Shown here: positions 18,904 through 27,112 of the stretch, in pieces | Position numbering within the stretch: the first letter of the stretch is position 1 | Layout: every line of letters begins with the position of its first letter | NCBI RefSeq assembly: GCF_002261335.1 | Contig: NZ_NEVL01000001.1 | Span: 620,001 to 684,000, forward strand | Length of the DNA: 64,000 nt | Reading direction: 5' to 3' | Source of the DNA: Bordetella genomosp. 1 | GTDB taxonomy: Bacteria > Pseudomonadota > Gammaproteobacteria > Burkholderiales > Burkholderiaceae_B | The notes under the pieces: model-generated | Told to the model about the DNA's origin: nothing | The model's database searches: none | Seen by the model: only the letters and a program-made list of their open reading frames with translations | Translations under genes and position numbers: made by a program

Positions 18904-20556
18904 ATGGAAGTATCCGCGCACACCGACACCTTTGCCCGCGACAACCTGCCGCCGCAAGACCTCTGGCCCGAGTTGTTGCTGGACGGTCCGGACGTGGCCT
19001 ATCCGGCCCGTTTCAATTGCGCCGTGGAGCTGGTCGACCGGCACGTCGCCGAAGGCCGCGGCGAGCGCATCGCGCTGCGCTGGCGCGAGGGCGATGCCCA
19101 GCGCACCATGACCTACGCCGCGCTGCAGGCGCTGACCAACCAGGTCGCCCGCGTGCTGGTCGAAGACATGGGCCTGGCCCCCGGCAACCGCGTGCTGCTG
19201 CGCGGCCCCAACAATCCCATGATGGCGGCCAGCTGGCTGGGCGCGATCAAGGTCGGCCTGGTCACGGTGCCGACCATGCCGCTGTTGCGCGCCAAGGAGC
19301 TCAAGCAGGTGATCGACAAGGCGCGCGTGCAGGCCATGCTGTGCGACGTGCGCCTGGCCGACGAGGCGCTCGCCTGCATGCGTCAGGGCGGCGACTACTA
19401 CTGCCCCGATCTGAAGCAGATCAAGATGTTCAACGACACCGGCAGCGATGCGCTCGACACGCTGGCCGCGTCCAAGCCCGAGGCGTTCGAGGTGTGCGAT
19501 ACCGCCGCCGACGACGTCTGCCTGATCGCGTTCACCAGCGGCACCACCGGCGCGCCCAAGGGCTGCATGCACTTCCACCGTGACGTGCTCGCCATGTGCG
19601 ACCTGTTCCCGCGGCACGTCATCAAGCCCGGCGCCGACGACGTGTTCTGCGGCACGCCGCCGCTGGCCTTCACCTTCGGCCTGGGCGGCCTGCTGTGCTT
19701 CCCGCTGCGCGTGGGCGCCAGCACCGTGCTGGCCGAGAAGCTCTCGCCCGAATCGCTGCTGCAGCTGATCCAGGATTTCCGCGCCACCATCGTCTTCACC
19801 GCGCCCACCTTCTATCGCCAGATGGCGGCGCTGGTGCCGAAGTTCGACATCGGCTCGCTCGCAAAGAGCGTGTCGGCGGGCGAGGCGCTGCCCGATGCGA
19901 CCCGCCAGCTCTGGAAAGACGCCACCGGCATCGAGATGATCGACGGCATCGGCGGCACCGAGATGATCCACGTGTTCGTGTCCAGCCCGCCCGAGGCCGT
20001 GCGCCGCGGCGCCATCGGCAAGGTCGTGCCCGGCTACGTGGCCGTGGTGGTCGACGAGAACATGCAGCCGGTCCCGCACGGCACCATCGGCCGCCTGGCG
20101 ATCAAGGGCCCGACCGGCTGCCGCTACCTGGCCGACGAGCGCCAGCGCAAGTTCGTGCAGGCCGGCTGGAACCTCCCCGGCGACACCTTCATGCAGGACG
20201 CCGACGGCTACCTGTACTACCAGGCCCGCAACGACGACATGATCATCTCGGCCGGCTACAACATCGCCGGACCCGAGGTCGAGGATGCCCTGCTGCGGCA
20301 CGAGGCCGTGGCCGAGTGCGGCGTGGTCGGCATGCCCGACGACGAGCGCGGCCAGCTGGTGGCGGCCTATGTGGTGCTCAAGCCCGGTTTCGAGGCCACG
20401 CCCGCGCTGGCGACGGCGTTGCAGACCTACGTGAAGGACACCATCGCGCCCTACAAGTATCCGCGCGTGGTCGAATTCGTGACCGCGCTGCCGCGTACCG
20501 AGACCGGCAAGCTGCAACGCTTCGCGCTGCGCAAGCAGGCGTCGGGAGGCCAGTGA
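18904..20556 (+). CDS. Aryl-CoA ligase (2-aminobenzoate-CoA ligase/benzoate-CoA ligase family)
   Basis: AMP-forming acid:CoA ligase, 550 residues. P-loop AFTSGTTGAPKGCMHFHRD; substrate pocket TPPLAFTFGLGGLLCFPLR, which resembles benzoate/2-aminobenzoate-CoA ligases; MIDGIGGTEMIHVFVSS; hinge YYQARNDDMIISAGYNI; catalytic Lys in TETGKLQRF. It activates the aromatic acid for the monooxygenase at 13637. The ATG at 18904 follows AGGGGAAATCC. Substrate (2-aminobenzoate, salicylate or benzoate) cannot be fixed from sequence alone. Confidence 0.9.
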   Translation: MEVSAHTDTFARDNLPPQDLWPELLLDGPDVAYPARFNCAVELVDRHVAEGRGERIALRWREGDAQRTMTYAALQALTNQVARVLVEDMGLAPGNRVLLRGPNNPMMAASWLGAIKVGLVTVPTMPLLRAKELKQVIDKARVQAMLCDVRLADEALACMRQGGDYYCPDLKQIKMFNDTGSDALDTLAASKPEAFEVCDTAADDVCLIAFTSGTTGAPKGCMHFHRDVLAMCDLFPRHVIKPGADDVFCGTPPLAFTFGLGGLLCFPLRVGASTVLAEKLSPESLLQLIQDFRATIVFTAPTFYRQMAALVPKFDIGSLAKSVSAGEALPDATRQLWKDATGIEMIDGIGGTEMIHVFVSSPPEAVRRGAIGKVVPGYVAVVVDENMQPVPHGTIGRLAIKGPTGCRYLADERQRKFVQAGWNLPGDTFMQDADGYLYYQARNDDMIISAGYNIAGPEVEDALLRHEAVAECGVVGMPDDERGQLVAAYVVLKPGFEATPALATALQTYVKDTIAPYKYPRVVEFVTALPRTETGKLQRFALRKQASGGQ

Positions 20557-21020
20557 TGAGCACCGCCGTCGCCCAGGGCGCGCCGTTCGAGGCCGAGGTC
20601 GAGGTCCGGTTCCGGCATTGCGATCCGGCCGGCATCGTGTTCTATCCGCGCTATTTCGAGATGATCAATGACTTCGTCGAAAACTGGTTCGACAAGGGCA
20701 TGGATCTGCCATTCCACACGCTGCACGTGGAGCGCCACATCGGCACGCCGCTGGCGTCGGTGCACTGCGATTTTTCGGCGCCCAGCCGTTGGCACGAACG
20801 GCTGCGCCAGGTGCTGGAGGTGCGCCGCATCGGCGGGGCGTCGTTCCAGGCCGACGTGCGTTTCGAGGGGCCGGACGGACAGCTGCGGCTGTCGGCTCGG
20901 CTCACCATCGTGACGGTCGACCTGCGCACCATGCGTGCGATGCCCCTGCCCGACGACCTGCGTGCGCGCATGCAGGCCTTCCTGATTTCCGCGCCGCCGG
21001 CCGCTGCCGGCACGCCCTGA
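20556..21020 (+). CDS. Acyl-CoA thioesterase, 4-hydroxybenzoyl-CoA thioesterase-like (hot-dog fold)
   Basis: 154 residues. The motif RHCDPAGIVFYPRYFEM contains the catalytic Asp of the 4HBT family, followed by the long helix NDFVENWF. It starts on the last base of the ligase stop (TGATG). A thioesterase in an aryl-CoA operon usually recovers CoA from dead-end thioesters such as salicylyl- or gentisyl-CoA. The Pro/Ala tail (last ten residues) is not part of the fold. Confidence 0.9.
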   Translation: MSTAVAQGAPFEAEVEVRFRHCDPAGIVFYPRYFEMINDFVENWFDKGMDLPFHTLHVERHIGTPLASVHCDFSAPSRWHERLRQVLEVRRIGGASFQADVRFEGPDGQLRLSARLTIVTVDLRTMRAMPLPDDLRARMQAFLISAPPAAAGTP

Positions 21021-21056
21021 TACGCATTCCCCAATAGACCATAAGAGGATGAGGCT

Positions 21057-21464
21057 ATGAAGATTCTGCAACCGCCCGACTGGCTCGCGCCGCGTGGTTA
21101 TGCCAATGGCACGATGACCGAGATGCAGGTGGGTTCCCGCCTGGTGTTCGTGGGTGGCCAGATCGGCTGGAACGGCCAGCAGCAGTTCGAGACCGACGAC
21201 TTCGCGCTGCAGGTGCGCCAGACGCTGGCCAACATCGTGGCGATCCTGGCCGAAGGCGGCGCACGCCCCGAACACATCGTGCGCATGACCTGGTACGTGA
21301 AGAACAAGCAGGAATACGTGGCCGCCTATCCCGAGATCGGCAAGCACTATCGCGAGCTGATCGGCCGCCACTTCCCCGCCATGACGGCGGTCGAGGTGGC
21401 CGACCTGGTCGAAGATCGCGCCAAGGTCGAGATCGAGGTGACGGCGGTGGTGCCGGCCGCCTGA
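21057..21464 (+). CDS. RidA/YER057c/UK114-family protein lacking the deaminase arginine
   Basis: 135 residues, the usual length; the trimeric fold is recognisable from FVGGQIGWN, QTLANIVAILAEGGARPEHIV and the C-terminal VEIEVTAV. In true RidA imine deaminases an Arg follows the Pro-Ala of 'PARS'; here the same place reads PAMTA, with Met109. The protein thus belongs to a subgroup without that arginine, and imine hydrolysis cannot be assumed. It closes an operon whose likely intermediates include enamines/imines of aminocyclohexene-CoA, which may explain its presence. Confidence 0.88.
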   Translation: MKILQPPDWLAPRGYANGTMTEMQVGSRLVFVGGQIGWNGQQQFETDDFALQVRQTLANIVAILAEGGARPEHIVRMTWYVKNKQEYVAAYPEIGKHYRELIGRHFPAMTAVEVADLVEDRAKVEIEVTAVVPAA

Positions 21465-21475
21465 CCGGCGCCGGC

Positions 21476-21507
21476 CACGGCGGCCCGGCCGTGATGGCCG
21501 GGCCGTG
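21476..21507. terminator. Bidirectional hairpin between ridA-like gene and araC gene
   Basis: CACGG...CCCGGCC with GGCCGGG...CCGTG, a 5-base loop and a 3-base bulge, lies in the short gap between convergent genes. No T-run. Confidence 0.45.
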
Positions 21508-22494
21508 TCAGCGCACGGCGCAGGCCTGGCGCCGCAGCGTGGCGCTGGGCAGCTCGCCGTGGCGCTCGCGGTAATACTCCGAGAAGCGGCCCAGGTGGCC
21601 GAAGCCGACCGCCAGCGCGACGTCGGTGACCGGCATGCCGCCCTGCAGCAGGTGGTCGCGCGCGCGGTCTAGCCGCAGCGCGCGCAGCGCCAGCATCGGC
21701 GTGGTGCCGCGGTGGTCGTGGAACAGCCGGCCCAGCTGGCTGGCGCTCACGCCCGCGTGGCGCGCGATGTCGAGCGCGCTGATCGGCGCGGCCAGTTGCG
21801 CGCGCATATATGACTCGGCCTGGGCCAGCCCGCGCGGGGTGGGGCTCGCGGCGTCGCGCCAGCTGTTGGGCTGGTGCCAGAGCAGATGCAGCACCAGCAT
21901 TTCCTGCATGCGCAGCGTCCAGGCATCGGGCGCGGCGCCGTCGTCGCGCGCGAGCAGCGGCAGCGTGTGCAGCAGGCCCGCCATCAGGGCGCGCCAGGCC
22001 GCGCCCGCCGGGCTGACCAGATCGAGCCCCGGCACGAAATCGAGCGGTTGCCGGGCCGCCTCGCCGAACGCCTGCAGGCCCACGGTCTCGAGCAGGCCGC
22101 GCGGAATCTTCACCAGCAGCTGCTCGCAGCCGCTTTCCCAGTGCAGTGACAGCGGCCGGTCGGGGGCGATGACGGCCGCCCGCCGCGTACAGGTCTCGAC
22201 GACGTCGGTGCCGCATTGCACGCGGGCGCGCCCGGTGAGCGGCACCTGCACCAGCATGAAATCGCGCAGCCGGCCCGGGTCGATGCGGACCTCCGGGCCG
22301 TAGCGCAGCGTACAGATCGTGAGGGCGCCGATGCGGGCGCGCGAGAGCCGCGCGTCGACCGGGCCGGCCTGCCAGCTGAGGTGATGATCCTTGAGCGCCT
22401 CGGAGACGCGGCTGCGGGTTTCGTCGCGCTCGCGCGAGCGGAACACCCGCCGGGCCACCAGCGGGGCGAGTTCACTGCGCGACCATCCATGCAT
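21508..22494 (-). CDS. AraC-family transcriptional regulator
   Basis: 328 residues. The N-terminal ~200 residues resemble the AraC_binding_2 (cupin-like) ligand domain, with VQVPLTGRARVQCG and the RRAAVIAPDRPLSLHW turn. The C-terminal ~100 residues are the double helix-turn-helix: ISALDIARHAGVSASQLGRLF and VTDVALAVGFGHLGRFSEYYRE. The ATG at 22494 was chosen because GGGGAG lies 6 bases upstream; the frame stays open further but without an RBS. It is divergent from the operon at 22688, for which it is probably the activator. Related regulators control aromatic dioxygenase operons. Confidence 0.9.
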   Translation of the reverse strand: MHGWSRSELAPLVARRVFRSRERDETRSRVSEALKDHHLSWQAGPVDARLSRARIGALTICTLRYGPEVRIDPGRLRDFMLVQVPLTGRARVQCGTDVVETCTRRAAVIAPDRPLSLHWESGCEQLLVKIPRGLLETVGLQAFGEAARQPLDFVPGLDLVSPAGAAWRALMAGLLHTLPLLARDDGAAPDAWTLRMQEMLVLHLLWHQPNSWRDAASPTPRGLAQAESYMRAQLAAPISALDIARHAGVSASQLGRLFHDHRGTTPMLALRALRLDRARDHLLQGGMPVTDVALAVGFGHLGRFSEYYRERHGELPSATLRRQACAVR

Positions 22495-22687
22495 GCTGTT
22501 CTCCCCGGGAGCCGGGACGCGGCGAAGTGCAACGAGCATAGGCCAGGGGCGCGGGCTGCGGAATTAGGTGAATCTCGGATAAGAGTGGCGTAAAACGGAT
22601 AGAGCGCCGCTCCGGCCGGGCGTATCGTGGGCGTCGAGCCTGCGCCGCGAGAGCCGGGCCGCCATTGCGAACTCAAGGGGAACACGC

Positions 22688-23899
22688 ATGAACCTCGGCA
22701 ATACCTCCGTTGGTGTCATAGGCGCGCGCCTGCGCGCCGGGGCAGCCGTGCTGGCCGCCTGCTGTACCGTGGCCGGCCTGCCGGCCCAGGCCGCGCCGGC
22801 CCAGGAAATCAAGGTCGGCCTGGTCACCACCCTGTCCGGCCCGGGCGCCGCGCTCGGCAATGAAATCCGCGACGGCTTCAACCTGGCCCTGCAGCACACC
22901 GGCGGCAAGCTCGGCGGCGTCACGGCCCAGGTCATCGTGGCCGACGACCAGCAGAAGGCCGACGCCGGCCGCCAGGCCGTCGACCGCCTGCTCAAGCGCG
23001 ACAAGGTCGACGTGATGACCGGCATGGTGTTCTCCAACGTGCTGCTGCCCGTGATGCCGGGCATCCTGCAATCCGACACGATCTACCTGAGCGCCAACAC
23101 CGGCCCCGAGAACTACGCCGGCGCCGGCTGCCATCCCAACTTCTTCGCCGTGGCCTGGCAGAACGAAGACATCCCCGCGGCCATGGGCAAGTACGCGGCC
23201 GACAAGGGCTACAAGCGCGTCGCGCTGATCGCGCCCGACTACCCCGGCGGCCGCGAATCGCTCAAGGGCTTCAAGCGGCTGTACCAGGGCGGCGTGGCCG
23301 AAGAGGTCTACACCCAGATGGGCCAGCTCGACTACGGCGTCGAGATCTCGCAGCTGCGCGCCAGCCAGCCCGACGCGGTGTTCTTCTTCCTGCCCGGCGG
23401 CATGGGCGTGAACTTCATCAAGCAGTTCAACGGCGCGGGCCTGAGCGGCCGCATCGCGCTGCTGGCCCCGGGCTTCTCGGGCGACCAGGACACCATCGCC
23501 GCCGTGGGCGCGCCCATCGAGGGCCTGTTCAACACCGCGCAATGGTCGGCCGACCTCGACAACGCCGCCAACCAGCGCTTCGTGGCCGACTTCAAGGCGA
23601 AGTACGGCCGCGCGCCGTCGCTCTACGCGGCGCAGGGCTACGACACCGCCATGCTGCTCGACAGCGCCGTGCGCCAGACCGGGGGCGACCTGGCCAAGCC
23701 GGCGCTGCGGGCCGCGCTCAAGCGCGCCGACTTCGCCTCGGTGCGCGGCAGTTTCGCCTTCAACACCAACCAGTATCCGATCCAGGATTACTACCTGCGC
23801 GAAGTCGTCAAGCAGCCCGACGGCAGCCTGGCCAACAAGCGGGTGTCGACCGTGCTCAGCAAGTACCACGACCCGTTCGCCAGCGCCTGCAAGATGTGA
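22688..23899 (+). CDS. Second ABC substrate-binding protein, branched-chain/aromatic acid type (no cognate permease)
   Basis: 403 residues. The signal peptide ends around LPAQAAPA, and the mature start EIKVGLVTTLSGPGAALG matches the LivK family. It aligns throughout with the protein at 8645 (YAGAGC, APDYPGG, LPGGMGVNF, FNTAQW, QYPIQDYY), so they are paralogues. RBS AAGGGGAAC. There is no permease or ATPase in its operon, so it probably feeds the transporter at 9924-13287 or one elsewhere. First gene of the dioxygenase operon. Confidence 0.92.
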   Translation: MNLGNTSVGVIGARLRAGAAVLAACCTVAGLPAQAAPAQEIKVGLVTTLSGPGAALGNEIRDGFNLALQHTGGKLGGVTAQVIVADDQQKADAGRQAVDRLLKRDKVDVMTGMVFSNVLLPVMPGILQSDTIYLSANTGPENYAGAGCHPNFFAVAWQNEDIPAAMGKYAADKGYKRVALIAPDYPGGRESLKGFKRLYQGGVAEEVYTQMGQLDYGVEISQLRASQPDAVFFFLPGGMGVNFIKQFNGAGLSGRIALLAPGFSGDQDTIAAVGAPIEGLFNTAQWSADLDNAANQRFVADFKAKYGRAPSLYAAQGYDTAMLLDSAVRQTGGDLAKPALRAALKRADFASVRGSFAFNTNQYPIQDYYLREVVKQPDGSLANKRVSTVLSKYHDPFASACKM

Positions 23900-23907
23900 A
23901 TCACGAG

Positions 23908-23931
23908 GCCGGGCCGCATCCGCCGCCCGGC
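23908..23931 (+). other. Intercistronic hairpin
   Basis: GCCGGGC/GCCCGGC, 7-bp perfect stem, 10-base loop, directly after the binding-protein gene. No T-run. Probably a transcript-stability element or a partial block. Confidence 0.4.
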
Positions 23932-23950
23932 ACGAACCGAAGGAGAATTC

Positions 23951-25189
23951 ATGACTTCCACCGTTCAGACCCGCACCGTCCGCATCGAGGCGCAGGATGG
24001 CGGCGCATTCGACGCCTATCTGGCCGTGCCGGCCGCGGGCAAGGGCCCCGGCCTGGTGCTGTGCCAGGAGATCTTCGGCGTCAACGATTTCATGCGCCGC
24101 ACCGCGCAGCTGCTGGCCGAGGAAGGCTATGTGGTGATCGTGCCCGACCTGTTCTGGCGCCAGCAGCCGGGCATCCAGCTCACGGACGGGCCGTCCGACA
24201 TGCCCCGTGCCTTCGCGCTGTACCAGGGCTTCGACGAAAACCTCGGCGTGGCCGACATCGGCGCCACGGTGGCGAAGCTGCGGACCTTGCCCGAATGCGA
24301 AGGCGGCGTCGGCGCGCTGGGCTATTGCCTGGGCGGCAAGCTGGCCTACCTGGCGGCCTGTCGCACCGACGTGGACGTGGCCGTGGGCTACTACGGCGTG
24401 GGCATCGAAAACAGCCTGGCCGAGGCCGACGCGCTGCGCGGCAAGCTGGTGCTGCACATCGCCGAACAAGACGGCTTCTGCCCGCCACCGGCGCGCGCGC
24501 AGATCCTCGAGGCGCTGGGCGGCCGGCCCGGCGTCGAGCTGTACGTGTATCCCGGCATGGACCACGCCTTTGCCCGCACCGGCGGCGATCACTACGACAA
24601 GCCCTCGGCCCTGATGGCGCACCAGCGCAGCATCGCCGCGCTCAAGGCGGCGATCGGCCCGCACTACGACTACTCGTATCTGTGGGACAAGCACTGCGAA
24701 TACGAATTCGGCACGCGCGACGTGGCCGCGACCATGGCCACCATGGTGGCCGAGCCCTATGTGAACCACATCCCCACCATGACGGGCGGCGTGGGCTTCA
24801 AGGAGCTGTCGCGCTTCTACCAGCACCACTTCGTCAACAGCAACCCGCCCGACACGCGCCTGATCCCGCTGTCGCGCACCGTGGGCGCCACGCAGATCGT
24901 CGACGAGATGCTGTTCTGCTTCACCCACACCACCGAGATCGACTGGATGCTGCCCGGCGTCGCGCCCACCGGCAAGCCGGTCGAGGTGCCGCTGATCGCC
25001 ATCGTGAAGTTCCGTGGCGACAAGCTCTATCACGAGCACATCTACTGGGACCAGGCCAGCGTGCTGGTGCAAATCGGCCTGCTCGATCCGCAGGGCCTGC
25101 CGGTGGCCGGCGTCGAGACGGCGCGCAAGCTGCTCGACGAGACCCTGCCGTCGAACACGCTGATGGCGCGCTGGAAAGACAGCGCCTGA
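23951..25189 (+). CDS. Dienelactone hydrolase family protein fused to an NTF2/SnoaL-like domain
   Basis: 412 residues, much longer than a plain dienelactone hydrolase (~240). Residues 1-~235: alpha/beta hydrolase with all expected parts, CQEIFGV (the Glu that activates the thiol), nucleophile Cys in GYCLGGKLAY, Asp in AEQDGFCPP, and His in GMDHAFAR. Residues ~260-400: NTF2/SnoaL-like cone (VNHIPTMTGG, FCFTHTTEIDWMLPG, VEVPLIAIVKFRGDKLYHEHIYWDQ). RBS AAGGAGAA. Part of the dioxygenase operon; hydrolysis of a lactone formed from a ring-cleavage product is the family role, but no ring-cleavage gene is nearby. Confidence 0.9.
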   Translation: MTSTVQTRTVRIEAQDGGAFDAYLAVPAAGKGPGLVLCQEIFGVNDFMRRTAQLLAEEGYVVIVPDLFWRQQPGIQLTDGPSDMPRAFALYQGFDENLGVADIGATVAKLRTLPECEGGVGALGYCLGGKLAYLAACRTDVDVAVGYYGVGIENSLAEADALRGKLVLHIAEQDGFCPPPARAQILEALGGRPGVELYVYPGMDHAFARTGGDHYDKPSALMAHQRSIAALKAAIGPHYDYSYLWDKHCEYEFGTRDVAATMATMVAEPYVNHIPTMTGGVGFKELSRFYQHHFVNSNPPDTRLIPLSRTVGATQIVDEMLFCFTHTTEIDWMLPGVAPTGKPVEVPLIAIVKFRGDKLYHEHIYWDQASVLVQIGLLDPQGLPVAGVETARKLLDETLPSNTLMARWKDSA

Positions 25190-25201
25190 CACGCAAGAAC
25201 C

Positions 25202-25223
25202 GGCCCGGCCCCCGCGCCGGGCC
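25202..25223 (+). other. Intercistronic hairpin
   Basis: GGCCCGGC/GCCGGGCC, perfect 8-bp stem with 6-base loop, between the hydrolase and the Rieske alpha gene; second such spacer hairpin in this operon. Confidence 0.4.
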
Positions 25224-25241
25224 CTCTCGGAGACCGAATCC

Positions 25242-26588
25242 ATGGCTTACACCCAAGCGCAGCTGGCCGCGCTGGTACGCGGCGACAGCGTGCACAAGGC
25301 CGTCTATACCGACCCGCAGATCTTCGCCCTCGAGATGCGCCGCATCTACGGCCGGGCCTGGATCTACGTAGGCCACGAGAGCCAGGTGCCCGGCACCGGT
25401 GACTATCACACCACCCGCCTGGGCGACCAGGACGTGATGATGGTGCGTGCCGCCGACAAGCAGGTGCACGTGCTCTACAACCGCTGCCCGCACAAGGGCG
25501 CCAAGGTGGTGGCCGACGGCGATGGTTGCGCCGGCAAGTTTTTCCGCTGCCCCTATCACGCCTGGACCTTCAAGCTCGACGGCTCGCACCTGGGCGTGCC
25601 GCTCAAGCAGGGCCTGGAAGGCACCAACTACGATCCGAAGAGCCCGGAGTTCTCGATGCGCCGCGTGGCGCGCGTGCAGAGCTATCGCGGCTTCGTGTTC
25701 GCCAGCCAGAGCGCCGAGGGGCCCGACCTCGAAACCTTCCTGGGCGGCGTGAAGTCGTCCATCGACAATCTGTGCGAGCGCTCGCCCACCGGCGAGGTCG
25801 AGGTGGCGGGCGGCGTGTTCCGCGTGATGCAACGCTCCAACTGGAAGGTGTTCTACGAGAACCTGCACGACACCATGCACGCGCGCGTCACGCACGAATC
25901 GTCGTTCCAGGCCGCGCGCGACGAGGCCCAGGAGCTGGGCGAGATGCCGTTCGAGCTGCACATCATGGACGGCAATGGCGAGCCCTACGAATTCTGGGAG
26001 AAGCTCGAGCTGCGCGCCTACCCCAACGGCCATGGCTACATGGAAGGCATCTTCAATCCGGGCGCGGCCGAACGAGATCCGGTGTCGCGCGCGCATTTCG
26101 AGGTGCTCACCGGCGCCTATGGCGAGGCGCGTGCGCGCGAGATCCTCGGCATGAACCGCCACAACACCGTGATCTACGGCAGCGGCTCGCCCCACACCGT
26201 GTTCCAGCAGTTCCGCGTGATCCGGCCGGTGGCGGTGGACCGCACGCTGATCGAGATCCAGACCTTCCGCTGCAAGGGCGCGCCCGACAGTGTGTTCCGC
26301 CGGGCGATGCTGTATGCCAACGTGATCAATTCGCCGTCGTCCAACGTCATGCCCGACGACATCGAGCTCTACAACCGCTGCCAGGAGGGCAATGCCACCG
26401 AAGGCGGCGAATGGGTCAGCATGCACCGCTACCACGGCACCGACCGCGAAGACGAGCAGGGCCTGGTGTCGGTGAACGGCACCAGCGAGCTGCCCATGCG
26501 CAACCAGTTCCAGGCCTGGCGCGACTACATGACGCAAGACGTGGCGGTGCCCGTGGCACTGCCGCAGAAGGAGCAAGCATGCTGCTAG
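25242..26588 (+). CDS. Rieske non-heme iron ring-hydroxylating dioxygenase, alpha subunit
   Basis: 448 residues. Rieske [2Fe-2S] ligands are C82-x-H84 (CPHKGA) and C103-xx-H106 (CPYHAW). The mononuclear iron site is NLHDTMHARVTH with bridging D210 and ligands H213 and H218; the third ligand is probably an Asp of PDDIELYNRCQEG. These enzymes add O2 to an aromatic ring to give a cis-diol, using electrons from a ferredoxin/reductase, neither of which is encoded here. Paired with the beta subunit (10-base overlap). Substrate unknown; the AraC regulator and binding protein suggest an imported aromatic acid. Confidence 0.93.
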   Translation: MAYTQAQLAALVRGDSVHKAVYTDPQIFALEMRRIYGRAWIYVGHESQVPGTGDYHTTRLGDQDVMMVRAADKQVHVLYNRCPHKGAKVVADGDGCAGKFFRCPYHAWTFKLDGSHLGVPLKQGLEGTNYDPKSPEFSMRRVARVQSYRGFVFASQSAEGPDLETFLGGVKSSIDNLCERSPTGEVEVAGGVFRVMQRSNWKVFYENLHDTMHARVTHESSFQAARDEAQELGEMPFELHIMDGNGEPYEFWEKLELRAYPNGHGYMEGIFNPGAAERDPVSRAHFEVLTGAYGEARAREILGMNRHNTVIYGSGSPHTVFQQFRVIRPVAVDRTLIEIQTFRCKGAPDSVFRRAMLYANVINSPSSNVMPDDIELYNRCQEGNATEGGEWVSMHRYHGTDREDEQGLVSVNGTSELPMRNQFQAWRDYMTQDVAVPVALPQKEQACC

Positions 26589-27112
26589 AAATCGATTTCG
26601 ACGTCTCCACCGCCCACCTCGCGCCGGCCAGCGTGCCGCCCGAGACCTACCACGCCGTGTGCCAGTTCCTGTATCGCGAGGCGCGTCTGCTCGACACGCG
26701 CGAGTACGACGCGTGGCAGTCGCTCTGGACCGAGGACGGCATGTACTGGATGCCGCACCACGCCGGCCAGCAGAGCCCGTATGACCACGTGTCGCTGTTC
26801 TGGGAAGACCGGATGCTGCGCGACGTGCGCATCCGCCGCCTGCTGCATCCGCGCAACTGGTCGCAGCAGCCGCCCACGCGCAGCGCCCGCATCGTGGGCA
26901 ACGTGATGATCGAGGGCGTCGATACCGGTGGCAACCTGGTGGTGCACTCCGCGTTCCAGATGACCGAATGGCGCAAGCGCCAGCCGCGCCAGCTCGCGGG
27001 CCACTACACCCACAAGCTGGCGGCCGAAGGCGAGGGCTGGCGCATTCGCATGAAGCGCGTCGACCTGGTCAATTGCGACGACGCCCACGACGCCTTCGAG
27101 GTCTACGTGTGA
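26579..27112 (+). CDS. Ring-hydroxylating dioxygenase, beta subunit
   Basis: 177 residues, NTF2-like fold of the small structural subunit in alpha3beta3 dioxygenases. FLYREARLLDTREYDAWQSLW, EDGMYWMPHH, and SVRLL-like VRIRRLLHPRNWSQQPPTRS are the standard family blocks, as is late WRIRMKRVDLVNCD. It starts inside the alpha gene (10-base overlap) and its stop overlaps the GTG of the next gene. Confidence 0.93.
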   Translation: MLLEIDFDVSTAHLAPASVPPETYHAVCQFLYREARLLDTREYDAWQSLWTEDGMYWMPHHAGQQSPYDHVSLFWEDRMLRDVRIRRLLHPRNWSQQPPTRSARIVGNVMIEGVDTGGNLVVHSAFQMTEWRKRQPRQLAGHYTHKLAAEGEGWRIRMKRVDLVNCDDAHDAFEVYV

